Shown here: piece after piece, positions 25,493 through 33,160 of the stretch
Layout: each line of letters opens with the position of its first letter
How positions within the stretch are numbered: the stretch's first letter is position 1
Source: an uncultured Slackia sp.
GTDB taxonomy: Bacteria; Actinomycetota; Coriobacteriia; Coriobacteriales; Eggerthellaceae
Direction: 5' to 3'
Length of the DNA: 64,000 bases
NCBI RefSeq assembly: GCF_959608125.1
Contig: NZ_CAUHPG010000006.1
Coordinates: 27,269-91,268 of the forward strand
Position numbers and translations under genes: made by a program
The notes under the pieces: model-generated
The model's database searches: none
Seen by the model: the letters and a program-made list of their open reading frames with translations, nothing else
Told to the model about the DNA's origin: nothing

Positions 25493-25522
25493 TTATTAAA
25501 CTACTGCCCCGCCTGGCAATCC

Positions 25523-28500
25523 TTACGCGTACATGCCCCCGACGAAGCGCATGAGCACCGTGGCGATCTCGGCGCGGGTGGCGCCGTCGGTCGGATTGAG
25601 CTCGCCGGTGACCGAGTTGCCCGCGAACAGACCCTCGGCGACGGCCCAGCTCATGGCCTCGTACGCCCATCCGGAGACCTCGGCGGCGTCGGGGAACGCG
25701 ACCTCGGCGCGGGCGGAGGTGTCCATGCCCAGGTAGTCCGCGTAGCGCATCAGGAACATGGCGACCTGTTCGCGGGTCACGGGGTCCTCGCCGCGGAACG
25801 CACGGCCCGAATCGGTCTCGACGCCCTCGAGGACGCCCGCCTCGACGGCCCAAGCCGCCGCGTCGGCGAACCAGTCCGTCTCGGCCACGTCGCCGAAGCC
25901 CGCGCCAGCCGATGCCTCGGGGTTCATCTCCAGATTGTGGAGCATCTTCACGAACATGCCGCGGCTCGTGCCCAGGTTGCCCTGGAATTCGAGCGTGCCA
26001 TCGGCCAGGGGAATGCCGTTGACGATGCCGCGCGCGGTGGCGAAGTCGACCACGTCGCCCGCGAACCAGTCGGAGTCCTTCACGTCGGGCATGGCCTTGG
26101 CGTTGTCGACCACCTTGATCGTGACGTCGCCCTCCGCCTCGAACACGACGCTGCCGTCGGCGTTCACGGCGGACTTGGGCAGCACCGTCTCGTTGCCGTC
26201 CGCGTCGACCGCGAAGACCACGAGGCCGTAATTCGGCTCATCGCCTTCGGCCTTCGCCACGGGGACGGTCACCGTAACGGGATTGTCGGGGGTCACGCTC
26301 GCGGGCACCTTGACCTCGACTTCAAGCGCATCGGCGGCGTCGGCGACGGATTCCACGCCGGCAATCGGAAGCTCGACCGCGCCGGACTCGGCGTCCTTGT
26401 CGGAAACGGAAACCTCGGTGGAGACGACGTTGCCGCTTTCGTCCTTCGACACGACGGACTCGGTGCCGTTCGCGGTCTCGTGCGTGACCGTCTGCGAGCC
26501 GTCGGGCTTGGTCACGGTCGTGGTGGTGGAACCGTCGGCATTGTGCTCGACCTCGGTCTTGTCGCCGGGGGTGACGGTGCCGCCGCCCGTGGGCGGAACG
26601 TACGTATTCAAGTCGCTATCGAGCATGGCGTCGCGAACGTAGTAGACATCGGCACCTTCGACATTCGTCTTCATGCCGTCGGGAATCTGCGTGGCACTCG
26701 GCGCTTCGCCGCCCCAGAAGTTCTTGGAAACATCGACTTTGGCGTCTCCCAGGTCGTCGCTCTTTGCGAGATAGGAGTCAGCGGAAATCTTGTTCTTTTC
26801 GAACGCCGCAGGGGCTGCATAGAACTTAAGCCTGCACACGCCATCGAACGTATTGCCAGACACCTTCACGGAAGCACCGCAAACGTTCAGCTTGCCTTCT
26901 GCATCCTTGGCCCCGACCACGGTATTGCCAGAGAAAACGCCGTTCGGAGACTTCATGATCACCGAGTAATCGCAATTCTTGATGGTGCAGTTCTTAATGA
27001 AAAGGGAGTCGACCTTCCCTTCCTCGGAATCGTAAACAGCCGATCCCATACCGTCGAAAACGCAGCCATCGATAGAAACGGCCTCATCTGCCGCATCGGT
27101 GCCGTCGACCGAGATACCGAACGAGAGGTTCTTATTGCCCTTGATCGCCACCTTCGAGAAAGAATCTCCCGGCGCTGCGGAAAATGCGCGGTACGGGAAC
27201 GGCGATGCGTTCGGAATATCGCTCAGGTCGATGATCAGATCACTGAACGCATTTCCGCCATTGGACTGAACGAGGGCGTTATGGTTGTCGCCGCTCTCGA
27301 TGGCATTCACCTTCAAAGTGTGGCCGCCGCCATTGACGGTAATGCCCGAAACATTCCAAATCTGGTCCCAGGAGCCTACGGTCACATCGCTCAGCAGCTT
27401 CACCGTATCGCCCGCCTTAGCGTTCTTGATCGCCTCGGCAAAAGTGAAATACGACGTCTCGACGCCGTTGGACTCGACCGTCGCCACATGGCCGGTGCTG
27501 ACCTCCGTGTCGTCCTTTGCGACGGGCACGGTCTGGCCCTTGCTCCAGTCGACCCCGGATGCGCCGTGGAAGCCGGGAGATTGCAGCGACACGGAAGCCT
27601 CGGTGCCCGAAATGGCCAACTTCGGCATGGACGCGTTCTTTCCCGTACGACCTTCGCCAAGCAGGATGTCGCCATTGACGGTCGGCGAATTTCCGTCCGT
27701 GTAATTGAAGGCCGCATTTTTCACCGTAAGGTTCGAGGTGCTTCCCTCGACTGTATTGAGAACGCGAATCGGCGCCAGATACTTCCTCAGATCGCTTCCC
27801 TCTGCGCCCGCCAGCCCCTCGGTGCCGCAGTTCGTAAACACGCAGTTTTCCACCGTAATGGCCTGATGGCCCGCACTCTTATTATTCAGATTGAGAGCGA
27901 GAGCCATGTTCTCGAACTCGGTATCCCTGACCGTCACCGAACCAACAGCATTCGTGTAAATGGCGGTGTCTTGATATCCCCACTTTTTACCATCATAGGA
28001 GCAGCTGTTAAGTTCTATGACGTTTTCGCCGGACGTGCCCGAAATATAGACACGCTGCATGTCTTTGCAGTTGTTGAACTTAGCAATGATTTTATATGCG
28101 GAATTGCGCTGTCCCCAAAGGGCAATGCCGTTCAGGTCATTGACCTCGATTTCGATGTCCGACGTGAGATAGCTGCCGTCAGCCGCCTGCTTTCCTGTCG
28201 CACGATCGTATTTATAGGTGTCGACCTCGATATCGTGCTCGCCGCCCTCGGTCACCGTTGCACCATTGCCCCAAATGGTGATGCTGTCAGCAACATGCGC
28301 ATGAGTCATGGAGCCAAGATCGGCACCGGGCTTGCAATACAGCACAGCCTCGCCTTCAGGGCCATCCTTGTAGTATTCAGCCAAAGCATCGAAAAGAGTC
28401 TCGCTGTATACGAGCTGCCCGCTTTTATTCTTAAACACACACGTATTGCCGTCCGTGAACGATTCCGCGGTTACCCCTTCCGGCAGAACGACACGAACCT

Positions 28501-28660
28501 GCCCGGCGACATCGTTCGAAGAATCGTTCTGGCCCGCCTCGGACGCAGCAGGCAACCCCGCCGCATCTTGATCGGCGAAAGCGACCCCCGTACCGGTCAA
28601 CGTCAATGCCGCACACAAGCCCACGGTAGCGACGACTTTAACACCCCTGACATTGGACAT
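25523..28660 (-). CDS. SLH-domain surface protein with beta-helix region
   Basis: A 1045-residue secreted protein. It has a Sec signal peptide (VVATVGLCAALTLTGTGVAFADQ). A long repetitive region (roughly residues 110-680) alternates short strands with Asn/Gly turns, as in right-handed parallel beta-helices (NCVFTNCG, NCTIKNCDYS). A linker rich in Thr/Val and charged residues follows (TVTKPDGSQTVTHETANGTE). Three SLH domains close it at about residues 868-922, 930-985 and 993-1045 (FGDVAETDWFADAAAW; TRAEIATVLMRFVGGMYA), which would anchor it to wall polymers. The ATG at 28660 has ACGGAG eight bases upstream. Its 3' end resembles the partial SLH gene at the end of the window. Probably an adhesin or envelope protein. 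Confidence 0.85.
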   Translation of the reverse strand: MSNVRGVKVVATVGLCAALTLTGTGVAFADQDAAGLPAASEAGQNDSSNDVAGQVRVVLPEGVTAESFTDGNTCVFKNKSGQLVYSETLFDALAEYYKDGPEGEAVLYCKPGADLGSMTHAHVADSITIWGNGATVTEGGEHDIEVDTYKYDRATGKQAADGSYLTSDIEIEVNDLNGIALWGQRNSAYKIIAKFNNCKDMQRVYISGTSGENVIELNSCSYDGKKWGYQDTAIYTNAVGSVTVRDTEFENMALALNLNNKSAGHQAITVENCVFTNCGTEGLAGAEGSDLRKYLAPIRVLNTVEGSTSNLTVKNAAFNYTDGNSPTVNGDILLGEGRTGKNASMPKLAISGTEASVSLQSPGFHGASGVDWSKGQTVPVAKDDTEVSTGHVATVESNGVETSYFTFAEAIKNAKAGDTVKLLSDVTVGSWDQIWNVSGITVNGGGHTLKVNAIESGDNHNALVQSNGGNAFSDLIIDLSDIPNASPFPYRAFSAAPGDSFSKVAIKGNKNLSFGISVDGTDAADEAVSIDGCVFDGMGSAVYDSEEGKVDSLFIKNCTIKNCDYSVIMKSPNGVFSGNTVVGAKDAEGKLNVCGASVKVSGNTFDGVCRLKFYAAPAAFEKNKISADSYLAKSDDLGDAKVDVSKNFWGGEAPSATQIPDGMKTNVEGADVYYVRDAMLDSDLNTYVPPTGGGTVTPGDKTEVEHNADGSTTTTVTKPDGSQTVTHETANGTESVVSKDESGNVVSTEVSVSDKDAESGAVELPIAGVESVADAADALEVEVKVPASVTPDNPVTVTVPVAKAEGDEPNYGLVVFAVDADGNETVLPKSAVNADGSVVFEAEGDVTIKVVDNAKAMPDVKDSDWFAGDVVDFATARGIVNGIPLADGTLEFQGNLGTSRGMFVKMLHNLEMNPEASAGAGFGDVAETDWFADAAAWAVEAGVLEGVETDSGRAFRGEDPVTREQVAMFLMRYADYLGMDTSARAEVAFPDAAEVSGWAYEAMSWAVAEGLFAGNSVTGELNPTDGATRAEIATVLMRFVGGMYA

Positions 28661-29396
28661 GCATCCACTCCGTTCTCTCTAGCGAAGGCGCTACGCCATC
28701 GCGCTGAACATAGCGCGATAATACCCCACCGGTGCTCGAATCGTTTGTAAAATATAGTTTTGCCTGCTGAAAAAAATACGCTGATGACCAGGTGCGACAG
28801 CCCATCGGACGAACCGACCGCATACGGCGTACAAACCGCCGTCGGCCCTCGGGGAAACGATGAATAGGAGCGGGCTTTTTGCCGAATCCGTCGGAAAGCA
28901 GCGAGGTTTGGTCTCGGAGGACTATATTCGCCGCGCGCACGTCACCTGCAAATGCCGAATCAACGCCCCATCGTCGAGGCACTGGCGGAGAAAACCAATA
29001 GCATTCGCCTTCAGCCCAATCAGAAAAGAGAACCACCGCTCAAGCCCTGTTCAAATATCTCTCGGACTTAATGAACGCGGAGAATAAAAAAGGCACCCGA
29101 TGGATGCCTGAGAATTTGGTCGCGGGGGCCGGATTTGAACCGACGGCTCCATCAAGCTTCTCGAAATCTAAAACGCCGCTAAGGAACCTATTCATTCTTT
29201 ACGGTGCTCCAGATAAACCCACTCACAAAAAACTCCGTCTCAGCAAACGCAGAGGTTCCGATGACGAATCAAGGGCACACCGACTGCAGCGAAAACACGG
29301 CATAACGGCACGAAGCACCAAAGAATATGTTCGGCATTCAGGCCCCTTCCGGCATGATGACCGCACTCAAAAAAATCCGATTCGCCGAAAAGCACC
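28661..29396. other. Gene-free stretch at the left island boundary
   Basis: These 736 bases between the SLH gene and the SPFH gene show no credible gene. The right part contains the 65-bp copy of the tRNA-fMet 3' end (29083-29147). Open frames here, including one reading VAGAGFEPTAPS, are translations of tRNA-derived sequence and not genes. No integrase remnant could be recognised. Confidence 0.6.
29083..29147. repeat. Distal att-like copy of the tRNA-fMet 3' end and terminator
   Basis: Sixty-five bases are identical to 41374-41438: the last 31 bases of the tRNA-fMet gene including CCA, plus 34 bases downstream with its terminator. Here the sequence breaks off inside the T-arm, so it is a fragment, not a gene. 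Such a duplication is the footprint of site-specific integration at a tRNA 3' end and marks the far border of an inserted segment. Confidence 0.85.
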
Positions 29397-30326
29397 TCAT
29401 CCCTTTCCGCCCACATTGAAGGCGCCGGCAAGGTCGCTCGGTGCAAGCAGCACGCCGCCTGAACTACACACGCCCTCGTAAGCCAGGTTCATCGCGCGAA
29501 GCTTCATAGCGTCGGGATTTTCCGCATATACATCGGCAGCTTCTACAAACATTTCAGAAATATCCTTTTCGACCTCGGCCAGGATGATGCGCGCATTCCG
29601 CTCGCGCTCGGCCTGCGCCTCTCGAGAAAGGGCATCCTGCAATTCTTCAGGAATGACGATGTCGCGAATCTCGACAGACAATACAGTGATTCCCCATGCT
29701 TCGCATTTGGAATCGAGCATCTTTTCGAGCTCGTGGTCGATCTGCTTTCTCCTGGTTGAAATGTCGGCAAGATTCAACTGGCCTATAGCATCGCGAAGCG
29801 CGGTTTGCGCAGTACGTAAAACGGCTTTCGGATAGTTTTTCACTTCCAAGCACGCCTTCTTGGCATCCCAGACCATCCAAAATAAAATGGCATCCACATC
29901 AACAGGAACCAAATCGGCAGTCAAAGCCGCCTCGGCAGAAAACGATGTCGTCATGGTGCGCTGGTCTATATGGATGGCAATCGAATCGACGAACGGAATG
30001 CAGAAATACAACCCCGGACCTGCAATTCTGCGAAACTTGCCGAAACGCAGAATCACAACACGCTCCCACTCTGGAACCACATGCACGCTCATGGCGGCAA
30101 CGACGCCGACGCATGCCGCCAAGACGAACGTCATTACCGTCAACGGAGCAAGTAAATACCAAGCCCCCACGAACAGCAGCATAGATGCACAAAACGCGAT
30201 CGAAGCGAACCCGTACACGCTTATACGTGAAGCGTCGTTGGGGTCGAACTCCGTATCGGCGACCTGCCTACGGGACGATTCCGACCGCGCGGTCTCGCTT
30301 TGCTGCTTTACTCTACGAAACGCCAT
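29397..30326 (-). CDS. SPFH/band-7 (slipin-like) membrane protein
   Basis: A 309-residue protein with two N-terminal TM helices (FASIAFCASMLLFVGAWYLLA and the one after it). These precede an SPFH domain (VHVVPEWERVVILRFGKFRRIAGPGLYFCIPFVD) and a coiled-coil region (REAQAERERNARIILAEVEKDISE). Slipins scaffold membrane microdomains. The ATG at 30326 follows AGGGGGATAAG and lies 22 bases after the GntR gene, so the two form an operon. Inside the tRNA-bounded island. Confidence 0.88.
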   Translation of the reverse strand: MAFRRVKQQSETARSESSRRQVADTEFDPNDASRISVYGFASIAFCASMLLFVGAWYLLAPLTVMTFVLAACVGVVAAMSVHVVPEWERVVILRFGKFRRIAGPGLYFCIPFVDSIAIHIDQRTMTTSFSAEAALTADLVPVDVDAILFWMVWDAKKACLEVKNYPKAVLRTAQTALRDAIGQLNLADISTRRKQIDHELEKMLDSKCEAWGITVLSVEIRDIVIPEELQDALSREAQAERERNARIILAEVEKDISEMFVEAADVYAENPDAMKLRAMNLAYEGVCSSGGVLLAPSDLAGAFNVGGKG

Positions 30327-30348
30327 CTTATCCCCCTACCGCTCAAGA

Positions 30349-30753
30349 TCACTTATTGAACTCGGCTAAACGGCCTTCAAGCAACAGAACTATTCGTGAG
30401 GCAGGTATTCCCAATTCCAGACACTTTCGAATATAGTCATCCGTAAGAACTTCCGCCTCGCCCTTGGAGCCGCTCTCATCATGACCGCAGATGGGCGCGA
30501 CGAACGTACCCCTTCCCCTCATGGAATTGATATATCCATCACGCTCGATATCTTGGTACACCTTGCTTACCGTGTTGTAATTGATGCCAAGACTGACGGA
30601 GAGTTCACGAACGGTCGGAAGACGCTCCCCTTCTTCGAAGATTCCCGATTCGATAAGGTATACCAACCTGTGACGAAGCTGCAGCCAGATAGGCATACCG
30701 CTGTCCTGATCGATTGAAATGAGGGATTTCTTATCTTCTGCGCTAGCGCTCAA
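30349..30753 (-). CDS. GntR family regulator (YtrA subfamily)
   Basis: A 134-residue regulator. The GntR winged helix-turn-helix spans about residues 20-90: PIWLQLRHRLVYLIESGIF, then ERLPTVRELSVSLGINYNTV and GYINSMRGRGTFVA. The short C-terminal tail lacks an effector domain, as in the YtrA subfamily, which usually autoregulates and controls adjacent membrane genes. The start is a TTG at 30753 with GAAGG nine bases upstream; no ATG fits the domain start. Likely controls itself and the SPFH gene (inference). Confidence 0.88.
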   Translation of the reverse strand: MSASAEDKKSLISIDQDSGMPIWLQLRHRLVYLIESGIFEEGERLPTVRELSVSLGINYNTVSKVYQDIERDGYINSMRGRGTFVAPICGHDESGSKGEAEVLTDDYIRKCLELGIPASRIVLLLEGRLAEFNK

Positions 30754-30821
30754 ACCAGTTAACCTTCGAATTGCATGTTCCGGGATATTTTACTATCAAA
30801 GCCAAGCATACCCTAAACAGC

Positions 30822-30853
30822 GAGGTCGTACCGAAAAAAGACGGTACGACCTC
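30822..30853 (-). terminator. Hairpin after the molybdoenzyme operon
   Basis: GAGGTCGTACCG and CGGTACGACCTC form a perfect 12-bp stem just downstream of the TorD-like stop at 30878. On the minus strand the loop is T-rich. Confidence 0.7.
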
Positions 30854-30877
30854 ATAACACTTCGAGAAAAGACGAAG

Positions 30878-31546
30878 TTAGATTTCGATAAGATGCTTAC
30901 GTTCGCCATCCAAGAATTCTTCAAGGTATTCGGCAACGCCTTTGTAGAATAGCGTTCCAGCATACTGAGAAAGCTCATCGGCGAACATAGGAGCCCACCG
31001 GTCAAGGTGGTCCTCGAAAAACGCCTTCTGCGCCGACACGATGGAGGCGAGACGAGAATCGATAGAAATCGATTCATCTTCAGCGCTCGCCACGGACGCC
31101 ATATGGCACAGTTCGCTTTCCAATTCGCATAGATGGGCCATGAAGAGCATCTCCATAGAGATGTGATCCTCCGGCCAATCGAAGGAGTCCTTGTCAACGG
31201 CCAGGTTATAGAAACGATAAATATCGAGCACCTGATTACGCTGCTCCTGCATAATCACATGGTTGCCGCTCAAATAAACCGACTCAGAGGTGAATACGGG
31301 ATGAGCCGACATATTGAGGAACAAGGCGCAGAATTCAGAACGTATGTCCTGGGTGATCCGCTCGAAATCGGATTCTTCAAGCGTATTCACGAATTCCGCG
31401 AGCTTGCTCCCCTCGACGGCCTCGAAAGAAGCCATGTTGGCAACGAAATCCTCGGTTACCTCCGTACTGAATACATCGGCAAAAAACATGTACGCCATGC
31501 GACGAGCGTCAGCGACGAGAAATCGCTCACCGTAGTCCAAAGACAT
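30878..31546 (-). CDS. TorD/DmsD-family molybdoenzyme maturation chaperone
   Basis: A 222-residue all-helical protein. The block FERITQDIRSEFCALFLNMSAHPVFTSESVYL followed by DHISMEMLFMAHLCELE resembles the TorD family signature (Y/F.x.L.x.G...P..S.Y, then D.H...EL.FM..L). Such chaperones bind the TAT signal peptide of the catalytic subunit until cofactor insertion. It is the fourth gene of the operon, 25 bases after the NrfD-like gene, consistent with that job. Confidence 0.85.
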   Translation of the reverse strand: MSLDYGERFLVADARRMAYMFFADVFSTEVTEDFVANMASFEAVEGSKLAEFVNTLEESDFERITQDIRSEFCALFLNMSAHPVFTSESVYLSGNHVIMQEQRNQVLDIYRFYNLAVDKDSFDWPEDHISMEMLFMAHLCELESELCHMASVASAEDESISIDSRLASIVSAQKAFFEDHLDRWAPMFADELSQYAGTLFYKGVAEYLEEFLDGERKHLIEI

Positions 31547-31571
31547 CCTTGTTCCTCCTTAGCGAAGCACA

Positions 31572-32549
31572 TTAACCGATAAGCGTATATACACCTAGCA
31601 TTGCTTGGTAGGCATCCGGGCTCACAAGAACGGCATGCATGCCGCCTGTAAGGATCACGAAACGAAGAGTGAAGCCTCCCACCAGAGCGCAGGCAGCTGC
31701 AGCGAAATGCAGCAGACGGGAAAGCTCGGGGTTGCGCACGACATGCGCCAACTCAAGAACGGTAAGCACGAACGGAATAACCAGTCCGACAATCACCACG
31801 AGCACCCAGAACTGAATGCTCAAATCGCCATGAAGCAACGTGTTCGCACTAAGAACCTGGCTTGTCGAGCCTTCGAGATGCATGAAGAACAACGCCGCAA
31901 GCGTACACGCTTCAAGCACGATGAGCGCCACCAAGGCGATGCTTACGCGCTTGATGAACGCCGCCGCTCCGTCCGATTTCTCGAGCAGAAGAGCGACAAG
32001 AACGACGCTTGCGCCGGCATCCAGCGCCGAAACGGTGAACAGCACCGGAATAAGCGGGGTGTTCCACAGCGGAATGCTATGGGCGCTCCACAGAAGGACG
32101 CCCGTATACATCGCGACACCCAAACCGAACAGTGCTCCCGCCACCATGCATACCTTTGAAATGGCCTCGGCACGACGGGCGAGAGGCCTGCAGAATGCCT
32201 CGACGATAGACACGATTTTCGGGGTAGAAAACACCGAGCAAAGCCCCATGAACGCCACTGCGGCAAACAGCAGCCATGCGCCGATAGCCATCCAGGAGTT
32301 CAGGTTCACGAAGCTCTTCCACATCATCATGGCCTGGAAGGGCTTGGAAACGTCAACTACCAGGAATAACAAACCTACCACCAAAGCAATGGTGCTTGTC
32401 CAAGTTCCGATGACCGTGACCCTGGGGAATGCGTTCTTGCTCAAAAACCTTACGAGGGTGACGACGAAAAACGCCCCGCCGGCAAGACCCCCCAAGAACA
32501 AATATATGGCGGGCTCCCATACCCATGTGGTCTGAATCACACCAGACAT
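31572..32549 (-). CDS. NrfD/PsrC-family membrane anchor subunit
   Basis: A 325-residue membrane protein with about nine TM helices. The N-terminal WEPAIYLFLGGLAGGAFFV and SKPFQAMMMWKSFVNLNSWM are characteristic of NrfD/PsrC proteins, which anchor molybdoenzymes and exchange electrons with menaquinone without haem. The ATG at 32549 has an excellent AGAGGAGG. Third gene of the operon, after the FeS subunit and before the chaperone. Confidence 0.9.
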   Translation of the reverse strand: MSGVIQTTWVWEPAIYLFLGGLAGGAFFVVTLVRFLSKNAFPRVTVIGTWTSTIALVVGLLFLVVDVSKPFQAMMMWKSFVNLNSWMAIGAWLLFAAVAFMGLCSVFSTPKIVSIVEAFCRPLARRAEAISKVCMVAGALFGLGVAMYTGVLLWSAHSIPLWNTPLIPVLFTVSALDAGASVVLVALLLEKSDGAAAFIKRVSIALVALIVLEACTLAALFFMHLEGSTSQVLSANTLLHGDLSIQFWVLVVIVGLVIPFVLTVLELAHVVRNPELSRLLHFAAAACALVGGFTLRFVILTGGMHAVLVSPDAYQAMLGVYTLIG

Positions 32550-32620
32550 CGGGTTACCTCCTCTCTAAGACGAGCGGCCGCGGGCAACGCGACGCGACCG
32601 CCGAATTCATCGATAAGGTT

Positions 32621-33160
32621 CTATTCGAAGCCCTTTACGGTTTCATGCGCTTTGGCGCGCCCGCCAAGCCTCAGGGCCTCTTTCTCCTGAAGGATTTCTT
32701 TGATTTCATCCTCGGTTCCGAAATACAAAGCACGAGTCGGACACGTCGCCACGCAGTGCGGCTCAGGACGGCCGTCCTCGCCCGTTCCAAGGCTCAAGCA
32801 CATATCGCACTTGGTCATGCCGTCATCGTCGTAGCTCGGAATGCCGAAAGGACATGCAAAGAAGCAGTAGCGGCAGCCGATGCATTTTTCGGAATCAACA
32901 ACGACGATACCGTCTTCGGCACGTTTGGTAATCGCACCCGCAGGACACACATTGGCGCATGCAGGTTCAGCGCAATGCTGGCACGCAAGACTCTGGAAAG
33001 CACGAGTGACATCGGGGAATTTGCCCGAAGTGTGTTCGATTACGTTGCGACGGCTGACTCCGCCGGCCTTGATTCCATGCCACTGCTTGCAGGCAACCTG
33101 GCAGGCATAGCACTTGATGCAACGCTCATCGTCGCAATAAATCATCAATTGCTCAGACAT
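32621..33160 (-). CDS. Four-cluster ferredoxin-like electron transfer subunit (DmsB/PsrB type)
   Basis: A 179-residue protein with four [4Fe-4S] motifs in the usual order: CIKCYACQVAC, CQHCAEPACANVC, CIGCRYCFFAC and CDMC with C..TC near residue 140. It passes electrons between the quinone-linked anchor and the catalytic subunit. The length is typical of DmsB/PsrB. Its ATG overlaps the stop of the catalytic subunit (TAATG), implying translational coupling. Confidence 0.92.
   Translation of the reverse strand: MSEQLMIYCDDERCIKCYACQVACKQWHGIKAGGVSRRNVIEHTSGKFPDVTRAFQSLACQHCAEPACANVCPAGAITKRAEDGIVVVDSEKCIGCRYCFFACPFGIPSYDDDGMTKCDMCLSLGTGEDGRPEPHCVATCPTRALYFGTEDEIKEILQEKEALRLGGRAKAHETVKGFE

Noticed and set aside
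25313..28750. 1145-codon plus-strand frame opposite the SLH gene
   Set aside because: Antisense shadow; the minus-strand frame has signal peptide, beta-helix and SLH domains.
29071..29481. Open frame reading VAGAGFEPTAPS
   Set aside because: This is the familiar false translation of a tRNA 3' end; here it comes from the duplicated tRNA-fMet fragment.
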